59,028 nucleotides of DNA from CALSPH01 sp041690035 (GCA_041690035.1 JBDNFC010000047.1:1-59028), one strand, 5' to 3'. Shown: positions 17,900-27,088, counted from the stretch's first letter. Made by a program: numbers and translations. The notes: a model not told the origin generated them from the letters alone.

Positions 17900-17970
17900 T
17901 GCCCGATCGTCTAACGGCAGGACGACTGTTTTTGGTGCAGTCTGTGGTGGTTCGAATCCATCTCGGGCAA
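17900..17970 (+). tRNA. tRNA-Gln (anticodon UUG)
   Basis: Cloverleaf by hand: acceptor stem TGCCCGA (17900-17906) with TCGGGCA (17963-17969); D stem GTC/GAC (17909-17911, 17921-17923); anticodon stem ACTGT (17925-17929) with GCAGT (17937-17941), loop TTTTGGT with anticodon TTG at 17932-17934; T stem GGTGG/CCATC with loop TTCGAAT (17951-17957). Discriminator A17970. CCA is not encoded (CAA follows), so it must be added. It lies alone with its own promoter and terminator, just before prs. Confidence 0.95.
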
Positions 17971-17990
17971 CAAATTGAAAAAAAAATTAG

Positions 17991-18020
17991 AAAAGGTGTG
18001 TTATAAACATGCCTTTTTTT
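17991..18020 (+). terminator. Hairpin terminator after tRNA-Gln
   Basis: AAAAGGTGTGTT (17991-18002) pairs with AACATGCCTTTT (18006-18017) using two G-T pairs, then further T to 18020. It ends the tRNA transcript 16 bases before the prs start, so partial readthrough into prs is possible. Confidence 0.7.
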
Positions 18021-18036
18021 AACAAAAAAATAAAAA

Positions 18037-19023
18037 ATGGCCATATTAAATAAAGTGCAAATTTACGCAGGAACAGGCTCTAGAGCCCTGGCAGAAAAAA
18101 TTGCTTTAGACTATGGACAATCTTTGGGAGAGGTAACCATATCTAAATTTGCAGACGGAGAAATGCAACCAAATTATCATGAATCCGTTAGAGGATGTGA
18201 TGTATTTATTATACAAAGTACATTTGCACCATCAGATAATTTAATGGAACTATTATTAATGATTGATGCCGCACGTAGAGCTAGTGCAAGTTACATTACT
18301 GCTGTGATACCCTATTTTGGATATGCTAGACAGGATAGAAAAGATAAACCAAGGGTATCTATAGGGTCTAAACTTATTGCAGATATACTTACCACTGCAG
18401 GTGCGGATAGGGTGATGACAATGGATTTACACGCCCCTCAAATACAAGGATTTTTTAGCATACCCGTAGACCATTTAGACTCTTCTGTTATATTTATACC
18501 CTATATAGAAAGTTTGAAATTAGAAAATTTAACAATTGCAGCTCCAGATATTGGTGCTTCTTATAGAAACAGAGAATACGCAAAAGCATTAAATGCAGAT
18601 ATGGTTATTTGTGATAAGGAACGCAAAAGAGCAAACGAAATAGCGAGTATGACCGTGATTGGAGATGTAACTGATAGGGATATCGTTTTAGTAGACGATT
18701 TAGTAGACACAGCAAATACCCTTTGCAAAGCTGCTGCACTGCTAAAAGAAAAAGGTGCACGCTCTGTTAGAGCTGTATGCACACACCCGGTTTTATCTGG
18801 CAATGCTTTTGAAAATATTAGCAACTCAGTTCTTGAAGAATTAATAGTATTAGATACAATACCTATAATAAAGCACACCCAAAAATTAAGGGTACTAAGC
18901 ACGGCTACACTTTTTAGTAAAGCCATAAAAAATGTGCATGAGTATGGGTCTATCAGCACTTTATTCAAAAAAAACCAACCAAATTTTACCAATACGCAAT
19001 CAGTATTGCCATTAAATAGCTAA
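18037..19023 (+). CDS. prs: Ribose-phosphate pyrophosphokinase
   Basis: Prs makes PRPP from ribose 5-phosphate and ATP for purine, pyrimidine, His, Trp and NAD synthesis. The 328-residue protein has the class I features: ISKFADGEM, the ATP-binding flexible region YFGYARQDRK, MDLHAPQIQGFF, the PRPP loop motif VLVDDLVDTANTL and the C-terminal STATLFSKAI. N-terminus MAILNKVQIYAGTGSRALAE is as expected. No promoter box is visible between the tRNA terminator and the ATG; expression may depend on readthrough. rplY follows after 13 bases, a common prs-rplY(ctc) pair. Confidence 0.96.
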   Translation: MAILNKVQIYAGTGSRALAEKIALDYGQSLGEVTISKFADGEMQPNYHESVRGCDVFIIQSTFAPSDNLMELLLMIDAARRASASYITAVIPYFGYARQDRKDKPRVSIGSKLIADILTTAGADRVMTMDLHAPQIQGFFSIPVDHLDSSVIFIPYIESLKLENLTIAAPDIGASYRNREYAKALNADMVICDKERKRANEIASMTVIGDVTDRDIVLVDDLVDTANTLCKAAALLKEKGARSVRAVCTHPVLSGNAFENISNSVLEELIVLDTIPIIKHTQKLRVLSTATLFSKAIKNVHEYGSISTLFKKNQPNFTNTQSVLPLNS

Positions 19024-19036
19024 AAATAAAAAAATA

Positions 19037-19675
19037 ATGAAAACCATATTACTAAAAGCAGAAAAGCGAACTGGACTAGGAAAAGCTGCTACTAAACAAG
19101 TCAGGGCCATTGGCCAAGTGCCATGTACACTCTATGGTAAACATGGAGTAGAAAACTTAAACTTTGCCATTTATCATGCCGATTTTAAAAATTTAGTTTA
19201 TACCCCAAATACATATAAGGTAAAAATTGATTTAGAAAACACTCATTATGATGCCATACTTCAAGATATTCAGTTTCATCCCGTATCAGAAAATATTTTA
19301 CACGCTGATTTTTTGCTCATCGATGATAAAACACCTGTTGTTTTAAATATTCCAGTTAAAATAATTGGCGACTCACCCGGTGTGCGTCAAGGGGGCAAAT
19401 TGGTTAAAAAAATAAGCAAGTTAAAACTTAAAGGATTAATTACGGATATGCCAGATGTGATTGAAGTAAGTATTGATGGATTAAAGATAGGACAATCAAT
19501 TAAAGTAGAAATTGTGAGCATTAAAAATGTGGAAGTACTAGATGCTCCTGCAAATGCTATCGTATCTGTAAGAACATCAAGAACTGTTACAGCAGAAGAT
19601 GGAGTAAATGAGGAGGCAAATGCAGAAAGCATGGACGACAATGCAGAAGCTGCAACAGAAAATTCTGAAGCATAG
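19037..19675 (+). CDS. rplY: 50S ribosomal protein L25 (general stress protein Ctc type)
   Basis: L25 binds 5S rRNA. The 212-residue protein is the long CTC form: an N-terminal 5S-binding domain (about 1-90, with EKRTGLGKAATKQVRAIGQVPCTLYG) and a C-terminal TL5-like domain (about 95-185, with LNIPVKIIGDSPGVRQGG). The last 25 residues are acidic and low-complexity (rich in Glu, Asp, Asn, Ala). The operon with prs ends in the strong terminator at 19731. Confidence 0.95.
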   Translation: MKTILLKAEKRTGLGKAATKQVRAIGQVPCTLYGKHGVENLNFAIYHADFKNLVYTPNTYKVKIDLENTHYDAILQDIQFHPVSENILHADFLLIDDKTPVVLNIPVKIIGDSPGVRQGGKLVKKISKLKLKGLITDMPDVIEVSIDGLKIGQSIKVEIVSIKNVEVLDAPANAIVSVRTSRTVTAEDGVNEEANAESMDDNAEAATENSEA

Positions 19676-19730
19676 CAAATGTTGCTAATTATGTGCTTAA
19701 TTACAATCATATATTTGGCTTGACAAACTA

Positions 19731-19770
19731 AAAATCCTCAAAATAAATTAATTTTTTGAGGATTTTTTTT
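19731..19770 (+). terminator. Terminator of the prs-rplY operon
   Basis: AAAATCCTCAAAA at 19731-19743 pairs with TTTTGAGGATTTT at 19754-19766, loop of ten bases, followed by a T-run to 19770. It lies 55 bases past the rplY stop. Confidence 0.88.
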
Positions 19771-19898
19771 GATATTTATTATTTTCACCTAAGAAATTTA
19801 ATACCGCATAAAATTTTGGTATAAATATTAAAGCTAAGCTAAAAAAAATACATTCATAAACAACAAAATAACTAAAATTAGAATTACTTTGTAGAAAG

Positions 19899-21704
19899 AT
19901 GAATCACCAAACAATAATTTATAAATTTTGTCAGCTATGCTTGCACAATCATTTGTTTATTGTATTGATATTATTTTTTTTTAACGCTCCTTTATTTGCT
20001 CAAAATACTAAAAATTATTACCTTTTAAATCAAAAAGTCGTAGCAGAAAAAAATGAATTAGATAGTTTTGCAAATGCAGGATTTGCAGAAAATATTATTC
20101 AACAATGGGTATATGAAGGCTATTTGCAAGCAGGTATAGACAGTGTAATATTAAAAGAAAGCAATGTTTATTGGCATTTACACAAAGGTGCTCAATACAG
20201 TGAATTTATTCCTGATACTTTTATAATGGATGGCTGGGAAAGAGATGCCCTTTGGAAAACGCTAGAGAATGGTTTGAATAGGAAAATGAGTGTCGCTCAA
20301 TTTAAAAATTTAGCAAAAAAAACCATCGCGCACTATAATAATAACGGATATCCGTTTGCCAACCTGCAGCTATCAAAAATATATTTCTTAGAAAAAGAGT
20401 TACATACCACTTTACAACTTTTTTTGGGCCCTTACGTTATTTATGACAGCATCATTATCAATGAAGAACTGAATATCAAAAAGGCTTTTCTTTATAATTT
20501 TTTAAATATTCATCCAGGTGAGCCTTATAATGAGCAGCAAATATTGCAAATTGAAAATAAATTGAGAAGTTTACCTTTTATAAATATTTTGAGCCCAATT
20601 TTAATAAGTTTTAACAATAATAAAGCTTCGGTTATACTTAACATTAATAAAAATACTATCAATAAAGTAGATGCCATTGCAGGATTTGCGCCCCAAAGTG
20701 ATAACAATAACAACAAGTTGTTACTAACTGGTCAAGCAGATATTCAATTACACAATACCATCGGTGCTGCAGAAAAGTTCTCGCTCTTTTGGCAAAGTTT
20801 TTTAAAAAATGGGCAATCTTTAAATTCTAAATTAGTTTTACCCTATTTGCCCTACATAAAATTTGGAAGCACGCTTAGCTTTGATTTAATAAAATTTGAT
20901 ACCACATTTCTAACTACAAAACCAACAATTGCTATTAATTTTAGAAACAAAAACAATGTATTGCTCTCTGCATTTTTTTCGAATGAAACTACAAGCTTAA
21001 TCAGTTTAGATACCAATAAATTAAGGGTAAATCAAAACTTTCCATCACCCAATGCCACTAATTATAAACAATATGGTATCAGTTTAGAAAACAGTGTATG
21101 GAGCAGCTTTATAAATCCTTTTTGGGGATATAGTTATATCTTTTCGGGTAGTTTTGGAACAAAAAAAATTATAAAAGATAGCCGTATTGTTAATATGGAG
21201 TTTCAAAATAATGGAAAAAATTACTCACTTTACGATAGTTTTCCATTAAGTTTTAATCAATTTCAAATTCAAATTGGGGGTAGCAAAATTTGGACACTTT
21301 ATTCAGATAAATGGGTGCTTTATACCAACATAGAGGGAAAATATATTTATACTCCACAAATTTTTTTAAATGAATTGTTTCGCTTGGGCGGTTTTAAAAG
21401 CCTTAGGGGCTTTGATGAGCAACAGTTTTTTGCAGATCAATATGCCCTGACAAATGTGGAAATAAGGTATCGGTATAACCAATTGTCTAATTTTTTTGCC
21501 TTTTGCAACGCAATGGCTTATAAAAATAATGCGCAAAATTTTGCAGGCATTAAGTCTGATATCCCAATAGGTTTTGGGCTTGGAGCAAACATAAATACAG
21601 GCAATACGATACTCTCTTTGGTTTATGCTTATGGTAAGCAAAAAAATATTCCAATAAATTTTCTGCGTGGTAAGTTTCATTTTGGATTTGTTAACTACTT
21701 TTGA
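19899..21704 (+). CDS. Omp85/BamA-TamA family outer membrane protein
   Basis: The 601-residue protein has a signal peptide (ends near LFAQ, residue 35), a periplasmic region of POTRA-like repeats (about 110-260; e.g. YVIYDSIIINEELNIKKAFL followed by YNEQQILQIENKLRSLPF), and a C-terminal 16-strand barrel. The conserved loop motif appears as LGGFKSLRGFDEQQFF and the last strand ends in Phe (FVNYF), as BAM substrates do. It resembles the TamA branch rather than essential BamA, which is longer with five POTRA domains. Role inferred: translocation or assembly of an outer membrane or surface protein. It heads a run with DUF4271 and hemD. Confidence 0.8.
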   Translation: MNHQTIIYKFCQLCLHNHLFIVLILFFFNAPLFAQNTKNYYLLNQKVVAEKNELDSFANAGFAENIIQQWVYEGYLQAGIDSVILKESNVYWHLHKGAQYSEFIPDTFIMDGWERDALWKTLENGLNRKMSVAQFKNLAKKTIAHYNNNGYPFANLQLSKIYFLEKELHTTLQLFLGPYVIYDSIIINEELNIKKAFLYNFLNIHPGEPYNEQQILQIENKLRSLPFINILSPILISFNNNKASVILNINKNTINKVDAIAGFAPQSDNNNNKLLLTGQADIQLHNTIGAAEKFSLFWQSFLKNGQSLNSKLVLPYLPYIKFGSTLSFDLIKFDTTFLTTKPTIAINFRNKNNVLLSAFFSNETTSLISLDTNKLRVNQNFPSPNATNYKQYGISLENSVWSSFINPFWGYSYIFSGSFGTKKIIKDSRIVNMEFQNNGKNYSLYDSFPLSFNQFQIQIGGSKIWTLYSDKWVLYTNIEGKYIYTPQIFLNELFRLGGFKSLRGFDEQQFFADQYALTNVEIRYRYNQLSNFFAFCNAMAYKNNAQNFAGIKSDIPIGFGLGANINTGNTILSLVYAYGKQKNIPINFLRGKFHFGFVNYF

Positions 21705-21708
21705 AGCC

Positions 21709-22668
21709 TTGTTAAAATTTTGTTCATATCGTATATGTGGTTTATTAATTTTTATATTATTTGTAATAAATTATTCACTTATAAATGCACAACCAAATAT
21801 AAATACGCTCGATACCACTATTCTACAAATTGAAGGCGAAACTATAAACAAACCTACCGGCTATAAATATAGCCAATATTATAATGACAGTGTAGCCGTA
21901 AAAAAATTGCTAGATTCTATGGTTGGCTTGAACTGTAAATATGACTCATTGCCGGCTAGAAAAGACAGACTCATCACGTTTCCACAAAGTGATAATAAAG
22001 AATTTAAAAGAAATAGGGTCCGTTTTGCTGGGCTTACAGTATTTATTTGCATCCTCTTACTGCTATTTAGTATTAAAAAAAGAACATTTGCAGATATTTA
22101 TAAAAAAGAAAGTATTGCAGCGATTAGGCCTTATTATTTTCAGAAATGGATTGATGAAACAATTAATGTTTTAAATTTTTACAATGTTTTTAGTAAAATT
22201 CTTAGTCTACTTTTATCATGTGCCGTTTTTTATCTTCTTATTATAAGGTTTAATTTGCCGTATAATATACAACAAAACCTGCTCTTGTTTTACGTTGTTT
22301 TAGTGATTTTAACAATTACCTTTATAAAATACACCTTTGCATATATTTTATCTTCCTTTTTTAATATGCAAGATTATTTTGCGATACACTATACCATAAA
22401 ACAGCTCAATGACAACTTATTCTTTATACCCATTGGATTGGTTTTACTCATAAATTACTTTTATTACACTCATTTTATCGCCAGTAATTTAACTATACTT
22501 TTAATTTTTCTTTTGGGACTTAAAGAACTTATTAGTTTGATACAAATGTGTTATTTAGGATTTTTTAAAAAGAGCGAAAAAAAATTATTTTTAATGTTGT
22601 ATGTTTGCAGCCTTGAAATATTTCCATTTTTAATATTTTTAAGATTTGTTGCATTAGCATATCCATGA
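21709..22668 (+). CDS. DUF4271 multi-pass membrane protein
   Basis: I take the TTG at 21709, five bases after the previous stop, because it gives a signal-like N-terminus ending in YSLINAQ; a GTG at 21667 would overlap the upstream gene by 38 bases. The 319-residue protein has a periplasmic segment, then about seven transmembrane helices (first at FAGLTVFICILLLLF). The C-terminal helices with LFFIPIGLVLLINY and CSLEIFPFLIFLRF match DUF4271, which in Bacteroidota usually lies next to hemD, as here. Function unknown; the gene overlaps hemD by four bases. Confidence 0.8.
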   Translation: MLKFCSYRICGLLIFILFVINYSLINAQPNINTLDTTILQIEGETINKPTGYKYSQYYNDSVAVKKLLDSMVGLNCKYDSLPARKDRLITFPQSDNKEFKRNRVRFAGLTVFICILLLLFSIKKRTFADIYKKESIAAIRPYYFQKWIDETINVLNFYNVFSKILSLLLSCAVFYLLIIRFNLPYNIQQNLLLFYVVLVILTITFIKYTFAYILSSFFNMQDYFAIHYTIKQLNDNLFFIPIGLVLLINYFYYTHFIASNLTILLIFLLGLKELISLIQMCYLGFFKKSEKKLFLMLYVCSLEIFPFLIFLRFVALAYP

Positions 22669-23426
22669 CAAGAGAATTAAAGGTTAAAAGTATTCTAATT
22701 ACTCAAAACTTACCAGAATCTGGAAAGTCTGTTTTTGATGAATTAGAACAAAAACATAAATTAAAAATAGATTATAGGTCATTTATACAAATAAACCCTG
22801 AACCTGTAAGAGAATTAAGAAATCAAAGATTAAATATTTTAGATCACACAGCAGTAATACTTACCTCTAAAAACGCTATCGATAATTTTTTTAGAATCGC
22901 AGAAGAAATGAGGGTAGAGTTACCGCATACCTTTAAATATTTTTGTGCAAATGAGAGTATAAGCAACTATATTCAAAAATATATTCAAGTGAGAAAAAGA
23001 AAAGTGTTTTTTGGCAAAGGGCCAGAATCAGATTTTTTGAAAATGATAAAAACCCACTGCAAAGAAAATTTTCTTTTTCCATGCTCAGATATAAGAAAGC
23101 CAAGTATTCCAGATTTTTTTACACACCATAAAATAATATTTACTGAGGCCATCATGTATAGAACCGTATCAGCAGATTTAAGTGATCTAAAGGAAGTATT
23201 TTATGACATTATTGTATTCTTTAGCCCAGCAGATATAAAAAGTCTGTTTGACAATTTTCCTGATTTTGTGCAAAACGACACCCGCCTAGCCGCTTTTGGA
23301 AGCACCACACACCAGGCAATTGAGGATGCTAGTCTTATTATAGATATTCTTGCACCATCATCAGAGCACCCTTCTATGCTTTCTGCAATAGCCGCTTATG
23401 TTCAAAAAGCGAATAATAATAACTAG
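22665..23426 (+). CDS. hemD: Uroporphyrinogen-III synthase
   Basis: HemD cyclises hydroxymethylbilane to uroporphyrinogen III. The 253-residue protein has the two-lobed layout with SILITQNLPESGKSVFDELE at the start, TSKNAIDNFFRIAEE, and the second-lobe motif IIVFFSPADIKSLFDNF followed by AFGSTTHQAIEDA. The family is poorly conserved, but these blocks and the DUF4271 neighbour agree. ATG at 22665 overlaps the DUF4271 stop. The gene ends 36 bases before a convergent gene. Confidence 0.88.
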   Translation: MTRELKVKSILITQNLPESGKSVFDELEQKHKLKIDYRSFIQINPEPVRELRNQRLNILDHTAVILTSKNAIDNFFRIAEEMRVELPHTFKYFCANESISNYIQKYIQVRKRKVFFGKGPESDFLKMIKTHCKENFLFPCSDIRKPSIPDFFTHHKIIFTEAIMYRTVSADLSDLKEVFYDIIVFFSPADIKSLFDNFPDFVQNDTRLAAFGSTTHQAIEDASLIIDILAPSSEHPSMLSAIAAYVQKANNNN

Positions 23427-23462
23427 AGAGGATACCATTATATTAAAAACATATTATGCCCA

Positions 23463-24653
23463 CTAGCCTTTGCAAACTTCTGCAATAATAAAATGATACT
23501 TTTTTTCAAGACCAAAAATAAACATGTGCATTTTGTCATCTGTTTTTAGACCCAATTTTTGAGAGAATTCTGCTGAGGTGATTTTTGTGTTTCGGGCAGT
23601 AACGGCACTTTTATCAATTTTCTTTTGTTTTAACAATTTTTGAATCTCTGGCAGTGTAATAAATCCATCGTAGTGTATCATAAAAAGTTTGCCATGTTTA
23701 CTTAAGGCAGTCTTGCTAGTATAAAACAAGTGTGTGTTTGGGCTTATAGGTTTTGCAATGTGCTGTAGTCTAATTTTAGAGATACAATGCCAAGGCTCGT
23801 AAATATAAAGCCCTTTTTCAGCTTTAGTTTGGGCTAGTATTAGTTTAATTACTTCTTCACTATATTGTTTAGGTTCATTTTCTTTTGACAAGTGAATTGC
23901 AGTTAAAATTGGACTATTTTTTGCACCGGGCGATACTTTGATAAATAATTCTTTTACCTCATTAAACAAGGCAATAATATATATTTCATCAATATTTGAA
24001 ATATTTGCATTCACCCAACTAATATCTGTAACTCCAGGAAGTTTTAAATAGATAGTGCAATTAAACGCAAGCAGTTCTGGCACAAGTTTTATTATATCGG
24101 GGCTAAACTCAGTAATAATTTTATTGCTTTTGTTTAGCAATCTCCTGTCTGGGTCTATGTAAATAAGGGCATTCTGTTTTTCATCAATATTTAAGTTAAA
24201 AAAATCTTCGCCTTTTTGGGTGTGTCTTTCAATATTTTTGACATGAAGTGCAGAAAAATTGGAACGCACGATGTTATTCAAGGCCTCATCCAAATCATAA
24301 CTTATTAGGCTATCAATATTTTTAGCAAAAAAATAATCGTCTACCCCCAAACCGCCTGTAAGGCTATACAACTTTTTTGCTTTTCCAACAATTATTGCTT
24401 TATATTGTGCAACTTGCTCAGCAGTAGCTTGGGCTATACTTTTTTCAGAAAATAAACAATTAGCTGCAAAAAAGGTAGGTAATTTGTACCTTGCTATGTT
24501 TCGGTATGCTATTTGTGATAAAATAAATGGAGCTTGTTTTTTATACAATTTAGATGCAACATAAGGCCGTTTTAGTGTGTCTACATTTTGTAAAAACGCA
24601 ATTTTTTCATTTATATCATTCATATCAAATAAATGATTATTTTTGTGCTCCAT
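23463..24653 (-). CDS. Class I SAM-dependent methyltransferase with THUMP-like C-terminal domain
   Basis: The 396-residue protein has an N-terminal helical part (1-90), a Rossmann methyltransferase core (about 90-260; LTGGLGVDDYFFAKN as a motif I equivalent, ALIYIDPDRR as motif IV), and a C-terminal THUMP-like domain with VTARNTKITSAEFSQKLGL and MFIFGLEKKYHFII. The family is related to RNA methyltransferases of the RsmD/Trm type; a nucleic-acid substrate is likely but not known. It stands alone, convergent with hemD and divergent from the small lipoprotein at 24683. Confidence 0.8.
   Translation of the reverse strand: MEHKNNHLFDMNDINEKIAFLQNVDTLKRPYVASKLYKKQAPFILSQIAYRNIARYKLPTFFAANCLFSEKSIAQATAEQVAQYKAIIVGKAKKLYSLTGGLGVDDYFFAKNIDSLISYDLDEALNNIVRSNFSALHVKNIERHTQKGEDFFNLNIDEKQNALIYIDPDRRLLNKSNKIITEFSPDIIKLVPELLAFNCTIYLKLPGVTDISWVNANISNIDEIYIIALFNEVKELFIKVSPGAKNSPILTAIHLSKENEPKQYSEEVIKLILAQTKAEKGLYIYEPWHCISKIRLQHIAKPISPNTHLFYTSKTALSKHGKLFMIHYDGFITLPEIQKLLKQKKIDKSAVTARNTKITSAEFSQKLGLKTDDKMHMFIFGLEKKYHFIIAEVCKG
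24638..24645 (+). promoter_or_regulatory. TAnnTTTG element upstream of the small lipoprotein
   Basis: TATTTTTG ends 37 bases before the ATG at 24683 and overlaps the 5' end of the divergent methyltransferase gene. Confidence 0.4.
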
Positions 24654-24682
24654 TTATATAATAAGTATTTAGCATTAATCGT

Positions 24683-24811
24683 ATGAAAAAAGTAAATTTA
24701 ATTTTGTTTGTATTTGCCATTTTAGTTTTGGCGGCTTGTGGTTCAAAAAGAGATCGTTGCCCAACAGTAGGTAAAAACAATACAGAAATAATCAATAGCC
24801 AAGCAGTATAA
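24683..24811 (+). CDS. Very small lipoprotein (42 residues)
   Basis: ATG at 24683 to TAA at 24809-24811. The first 19 residues are a complete SPII signal (MKKVNLILFVFAILVLAAC, lipid-modified C19). The mature peptide is only 24 residues, starting CGSKRDRCPTVGKN. The signal quality, the second cysteine and a promoter box upstream favour a real gene, though short. I recall similar tiny Bacteroidota lipoproteins with a CP-x-V-G-K-N stretch, but cannot verify this here. A minus-strand reading frame over the same bases has no protein-like features. Confidence 0.6.
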   Translation: MKKVNLILFVFAILVLAACGSKRDRCPTVGKNNTEIINSQAV

Positions 24812-24903
24812 GCACTTTTTTGGAGCTTCTCGTCAATGTAACTAATTTGCCCAATCATGCATTTTTATTTTGTCTAATTGAATTATTGGATTATTTTATC
24901 TTC

Positions 24904-26649
24904 TCAAATTTCTAAAAAAGATTTAACAGCATTTGAAAATTTTATTCCCCTTAATCCAGCATTTTCAAAAAGCGCAGTGTTATCACCATGTGGTATAAAA
25001 TTATCCTCAAACCCAAATATTTTTATTCTAACTTTATAATTTCCTTCTTTGGCAAACCGTGCAATAGATTCTCCAATACCTCCATTTTTTGCCCCATTTT
25101 CAATGATAATTATTTTCTCGTAGCTGCTAAAAAGTTGATTTAGATAAATGTGGTCTAAAGGTTTTAAACAAACTAAACTTTCTACTGCTACAGGTCCTAT
25201 TTTTTCATCTATCTCTGGTAAAAGTTCTCTGATAGAAGGCAACATGTCGCCAATATTTAAAAATAAACATTGCTTACCTATTTGGTGCACAACATTTTTA
25301 TTGAAATCTATTTTTTCAAAAGGCAATTCCCAAATATCATATTCTCCCCTGCCCCTAGGATATCTTATTGCTATTGGGCCAATATTAGCAATACTTGCAG
25401 TATAAATTGCATTTCTTAAATAACGAATATCTGGTGGAGCAATGATTGTTAGATTAGGAACACACTTTAAATATGCAATATCAAAGACTCCATGATGTGT
25501 TTGCCCATCGCCCCCCACAATACCAGCCCTATCTATTAAAAAAATAACTGCTATATTCTGCATGCAAATATCATGAATTATTTGATCATAAGCACGTTGT
25601 AAAAAAGTTGAATATATAACACAAAAAGGAACAGCGCCTGCTATTGCAAGCCCACCACAAAATGTTACAGCATGTTGCTCTGCAATACCCACATCAAAAA
25701 AACGGCTTGGAAAAAGAGCTTCAAATTCCTTTAACCCACTGCCTGTAGGCATTGCTGGTGTAACCACGTTAATTTTTGTGTTTAACTTGCCTAATTGCAC
25801 CAATGTTTTTCCCACCACCTCTTGGTATTTCGGGAATTTTGTGTTCTGCATAAAATTTGGCAATACTTTTACCATACTTTCTGTAGCATGCCACCTAATA
25901 TGGTCTTCTTCTGCTTTTTTATACCCAAAACCTTTCACTGTTTTAATATGCAAAATTCTAGGTGTTTTGCTTTTAATTGATTCAGTGAGCGCATTAAATA
26001 CCTCATTAAAATCATTTCCGTCACTACAAAATTGATACGATAGGCCAAAGGTTTCAAAAAAAGTTTTTGCTTTTTGTCGGTCATTTAAAATAGCAGCAAT
26101 TGCGCCATTGTTTGGGTCAATGCTCATTTGATTATCGTTTATAACAACCAAAATATCTGCATTACTAATTGCCATATTGTTGAGACCTTCAAATGCTTGT
26201 CCTGCGGTTAGCGCACCATCTCCAATTACAGCAATATGCTTTTTCCCCTCCTTATCTGGACCCATAGCCATGCCCAAAGCAGCAGAAATAGATGTGCTGC
26301 TATGGCCAGTACCAAATGTGTCAAAAATACTTTCTTCTCTTCTGGGAAAACCCGATATACCGCCCGTTTTGCGTATATTTTTTAAGTCCTTTTTGCGACC
26401 TGTTAGTAACTTATGTGTGTAGGATTGATGCCCAACATCCCAAACAAGTGCATCATTTGGCAAATTTAATAAATAATGCAAAGCCACTGTCAATTCTACC
26501 ACACCCAAATTTGCTGCAAAATGGCCGCCATTAGCCAAAATTGTTTCTATTAAAAATACCCTAATTTCTGAACACAGCAATGGCAAGTCCTCCAATTTTA
26601 CTTGTTTTATATCGCCAGCTTTTTCTATTTTATCTAATAATTTACCCAA
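24904..26649 (-). CDS. dxs: 1-deoxy-D-xylulose-5-phosphate synthase
   Basis: Dxs joins pyruvate and glyceraldehyde 3-phosphate with thiamine diphosphate, the first step of the MEP isoprenoid pathway. Key motifs: VGHQSYTHKLLTG, GTGHSSTSISAALG, the ThDP/Mg motif GDGALTAGQAFEGLNN with NDNQMSI, and the transketolase C-terminal EQHAVTFCGGLAIAG. It is 581 residues against about 620 in E. coli. The shortfall is almost entirely one place: only about 36 residues separate NDNQMSI from DGND, against some 75 in E. coli. Its stop region is followed by no further gene; upstream it overlaps the GNAT gene by eight bases. Confidence 0.94.
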   Translation of the reverse strand: MGKLLDKIEKAGDIKQVKLEDLPLLCSEIRVFLIETILANGGHFAANLGVVELTVALHYLLNLPNDALVWDVGHQSYTHKLLTGRKKDLKNIRKTGGISGFPRREESIFDTFGTGHSSTSISAALGMAMGPDKEGKKHIAVIGDGALTAGQAFEGLNNMAISNADILVVINDNQMSIDPNNGAIAAILNDRQKAKTFFETFGLSYQFCSDGNDFNEVFNALTESIKSKTPRILHIKTVKGFGYKKAEEDHIRWHATESMVKVLPNFMQNTKFPKYQEVVGKTLVQLGKLNTKINVVTPAMPTGSGLKEFEALFPSRFFDVGIAEQHAVTFCGGLAIAGAVPFCVIYSTFLQRAYDQIIHDICMQNIAVIFLIDRAGIVGGDGQTHHGVFDIAYLKCVPNLTIIAPPDIRYLRNAIYTASIANIGPIAIRYPRGRGEYDIWELPFEKIDFNKNVVHQIGKQCLFLNIGDMLPSIRELLPEIDEKIGPVAVESLVCLKPLDHIYLNQLFSSYEKIIIIENGAKNGGIGESIARFAKEGNYKVRIKIFGFEDNFIPHGDNTALFENAGLRGIKFSNAVKSFLEI

Positions 26650-27088
26650 TGTTCTTTATCATTCTATAATGAGGCAATCCTACCTCTTCAAAACCAGCTC
26701 CAATCTTCTTATAGCCCAATTTGAGGTAAAAATTACAAGCTGCTTCCCTTGCATGAAGGACAATCTCTTGAAAATTATTAACCCTACAATAATTTTCTGC
26801 AAACAATACAATTGCCTTACCTACACCCTTTTGCTGATATTGCGTGCTTACTGCAAATTGTCTCATTTTTATGGTTTCTTTGTTTATTTTTACTAAAATC
26901 AACACTCCAATTATCTCTTTTTTAACCTCCGCCACCAAGTGTATTTGCAGTTTTTCATCAGCTAGCTCCTCTTTACTAAAAACTAAACCTAGTGGCTCGC
27001 GCAATACTGCATTTCTAAGGGCAATAGATTGTAATTGCATCTTGCTGCCAAAAACAACTTGCTTTATTTCTATAACATTATCATTCAT
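26642..27088 (-). CDS. GNAT family N-acetyltransferase
   Basis: The 148-residue protein has the GNAT fold: motif A in FAVSTQYQQKGVGKAIVLFAE with the acetyl-CoA pyrophosphate loop QQKGVG, and motif B with LHAREAACNFYLKLGYKKIG. I choose ATG 27088, which overlaps the malic-enzyme stop (AATGA), over one six codons upstream. The substrate is unknown; ElaA-like or single-domain acetyltransferases look similar. It sits between maeB and dxs in one minus-strand run, overlapping both. Confidence 0.82.
   Translation of the reverse strand: MNDNVIEIKQVVFGSKMQLQSIALRNAVLREPLGLVFSKEELADEKLQIHLVAEVKKEIIGVLILVKINKETIKMRQFAVSTQYQQKGVGKAIVLFAENYCRVNNFQEIVLHAREAACNFYLKLGYKKIGAGFEEVGLPHYRMIKNIG

Noticed and set aside
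24637..24858. Minus-strand frame of 73 codons overlapping the methyltransferase start
   Set aside because: No signal, domain or start context; it lies antisense to the small lipoprotein gene, whose signal peptide is far more convincing.
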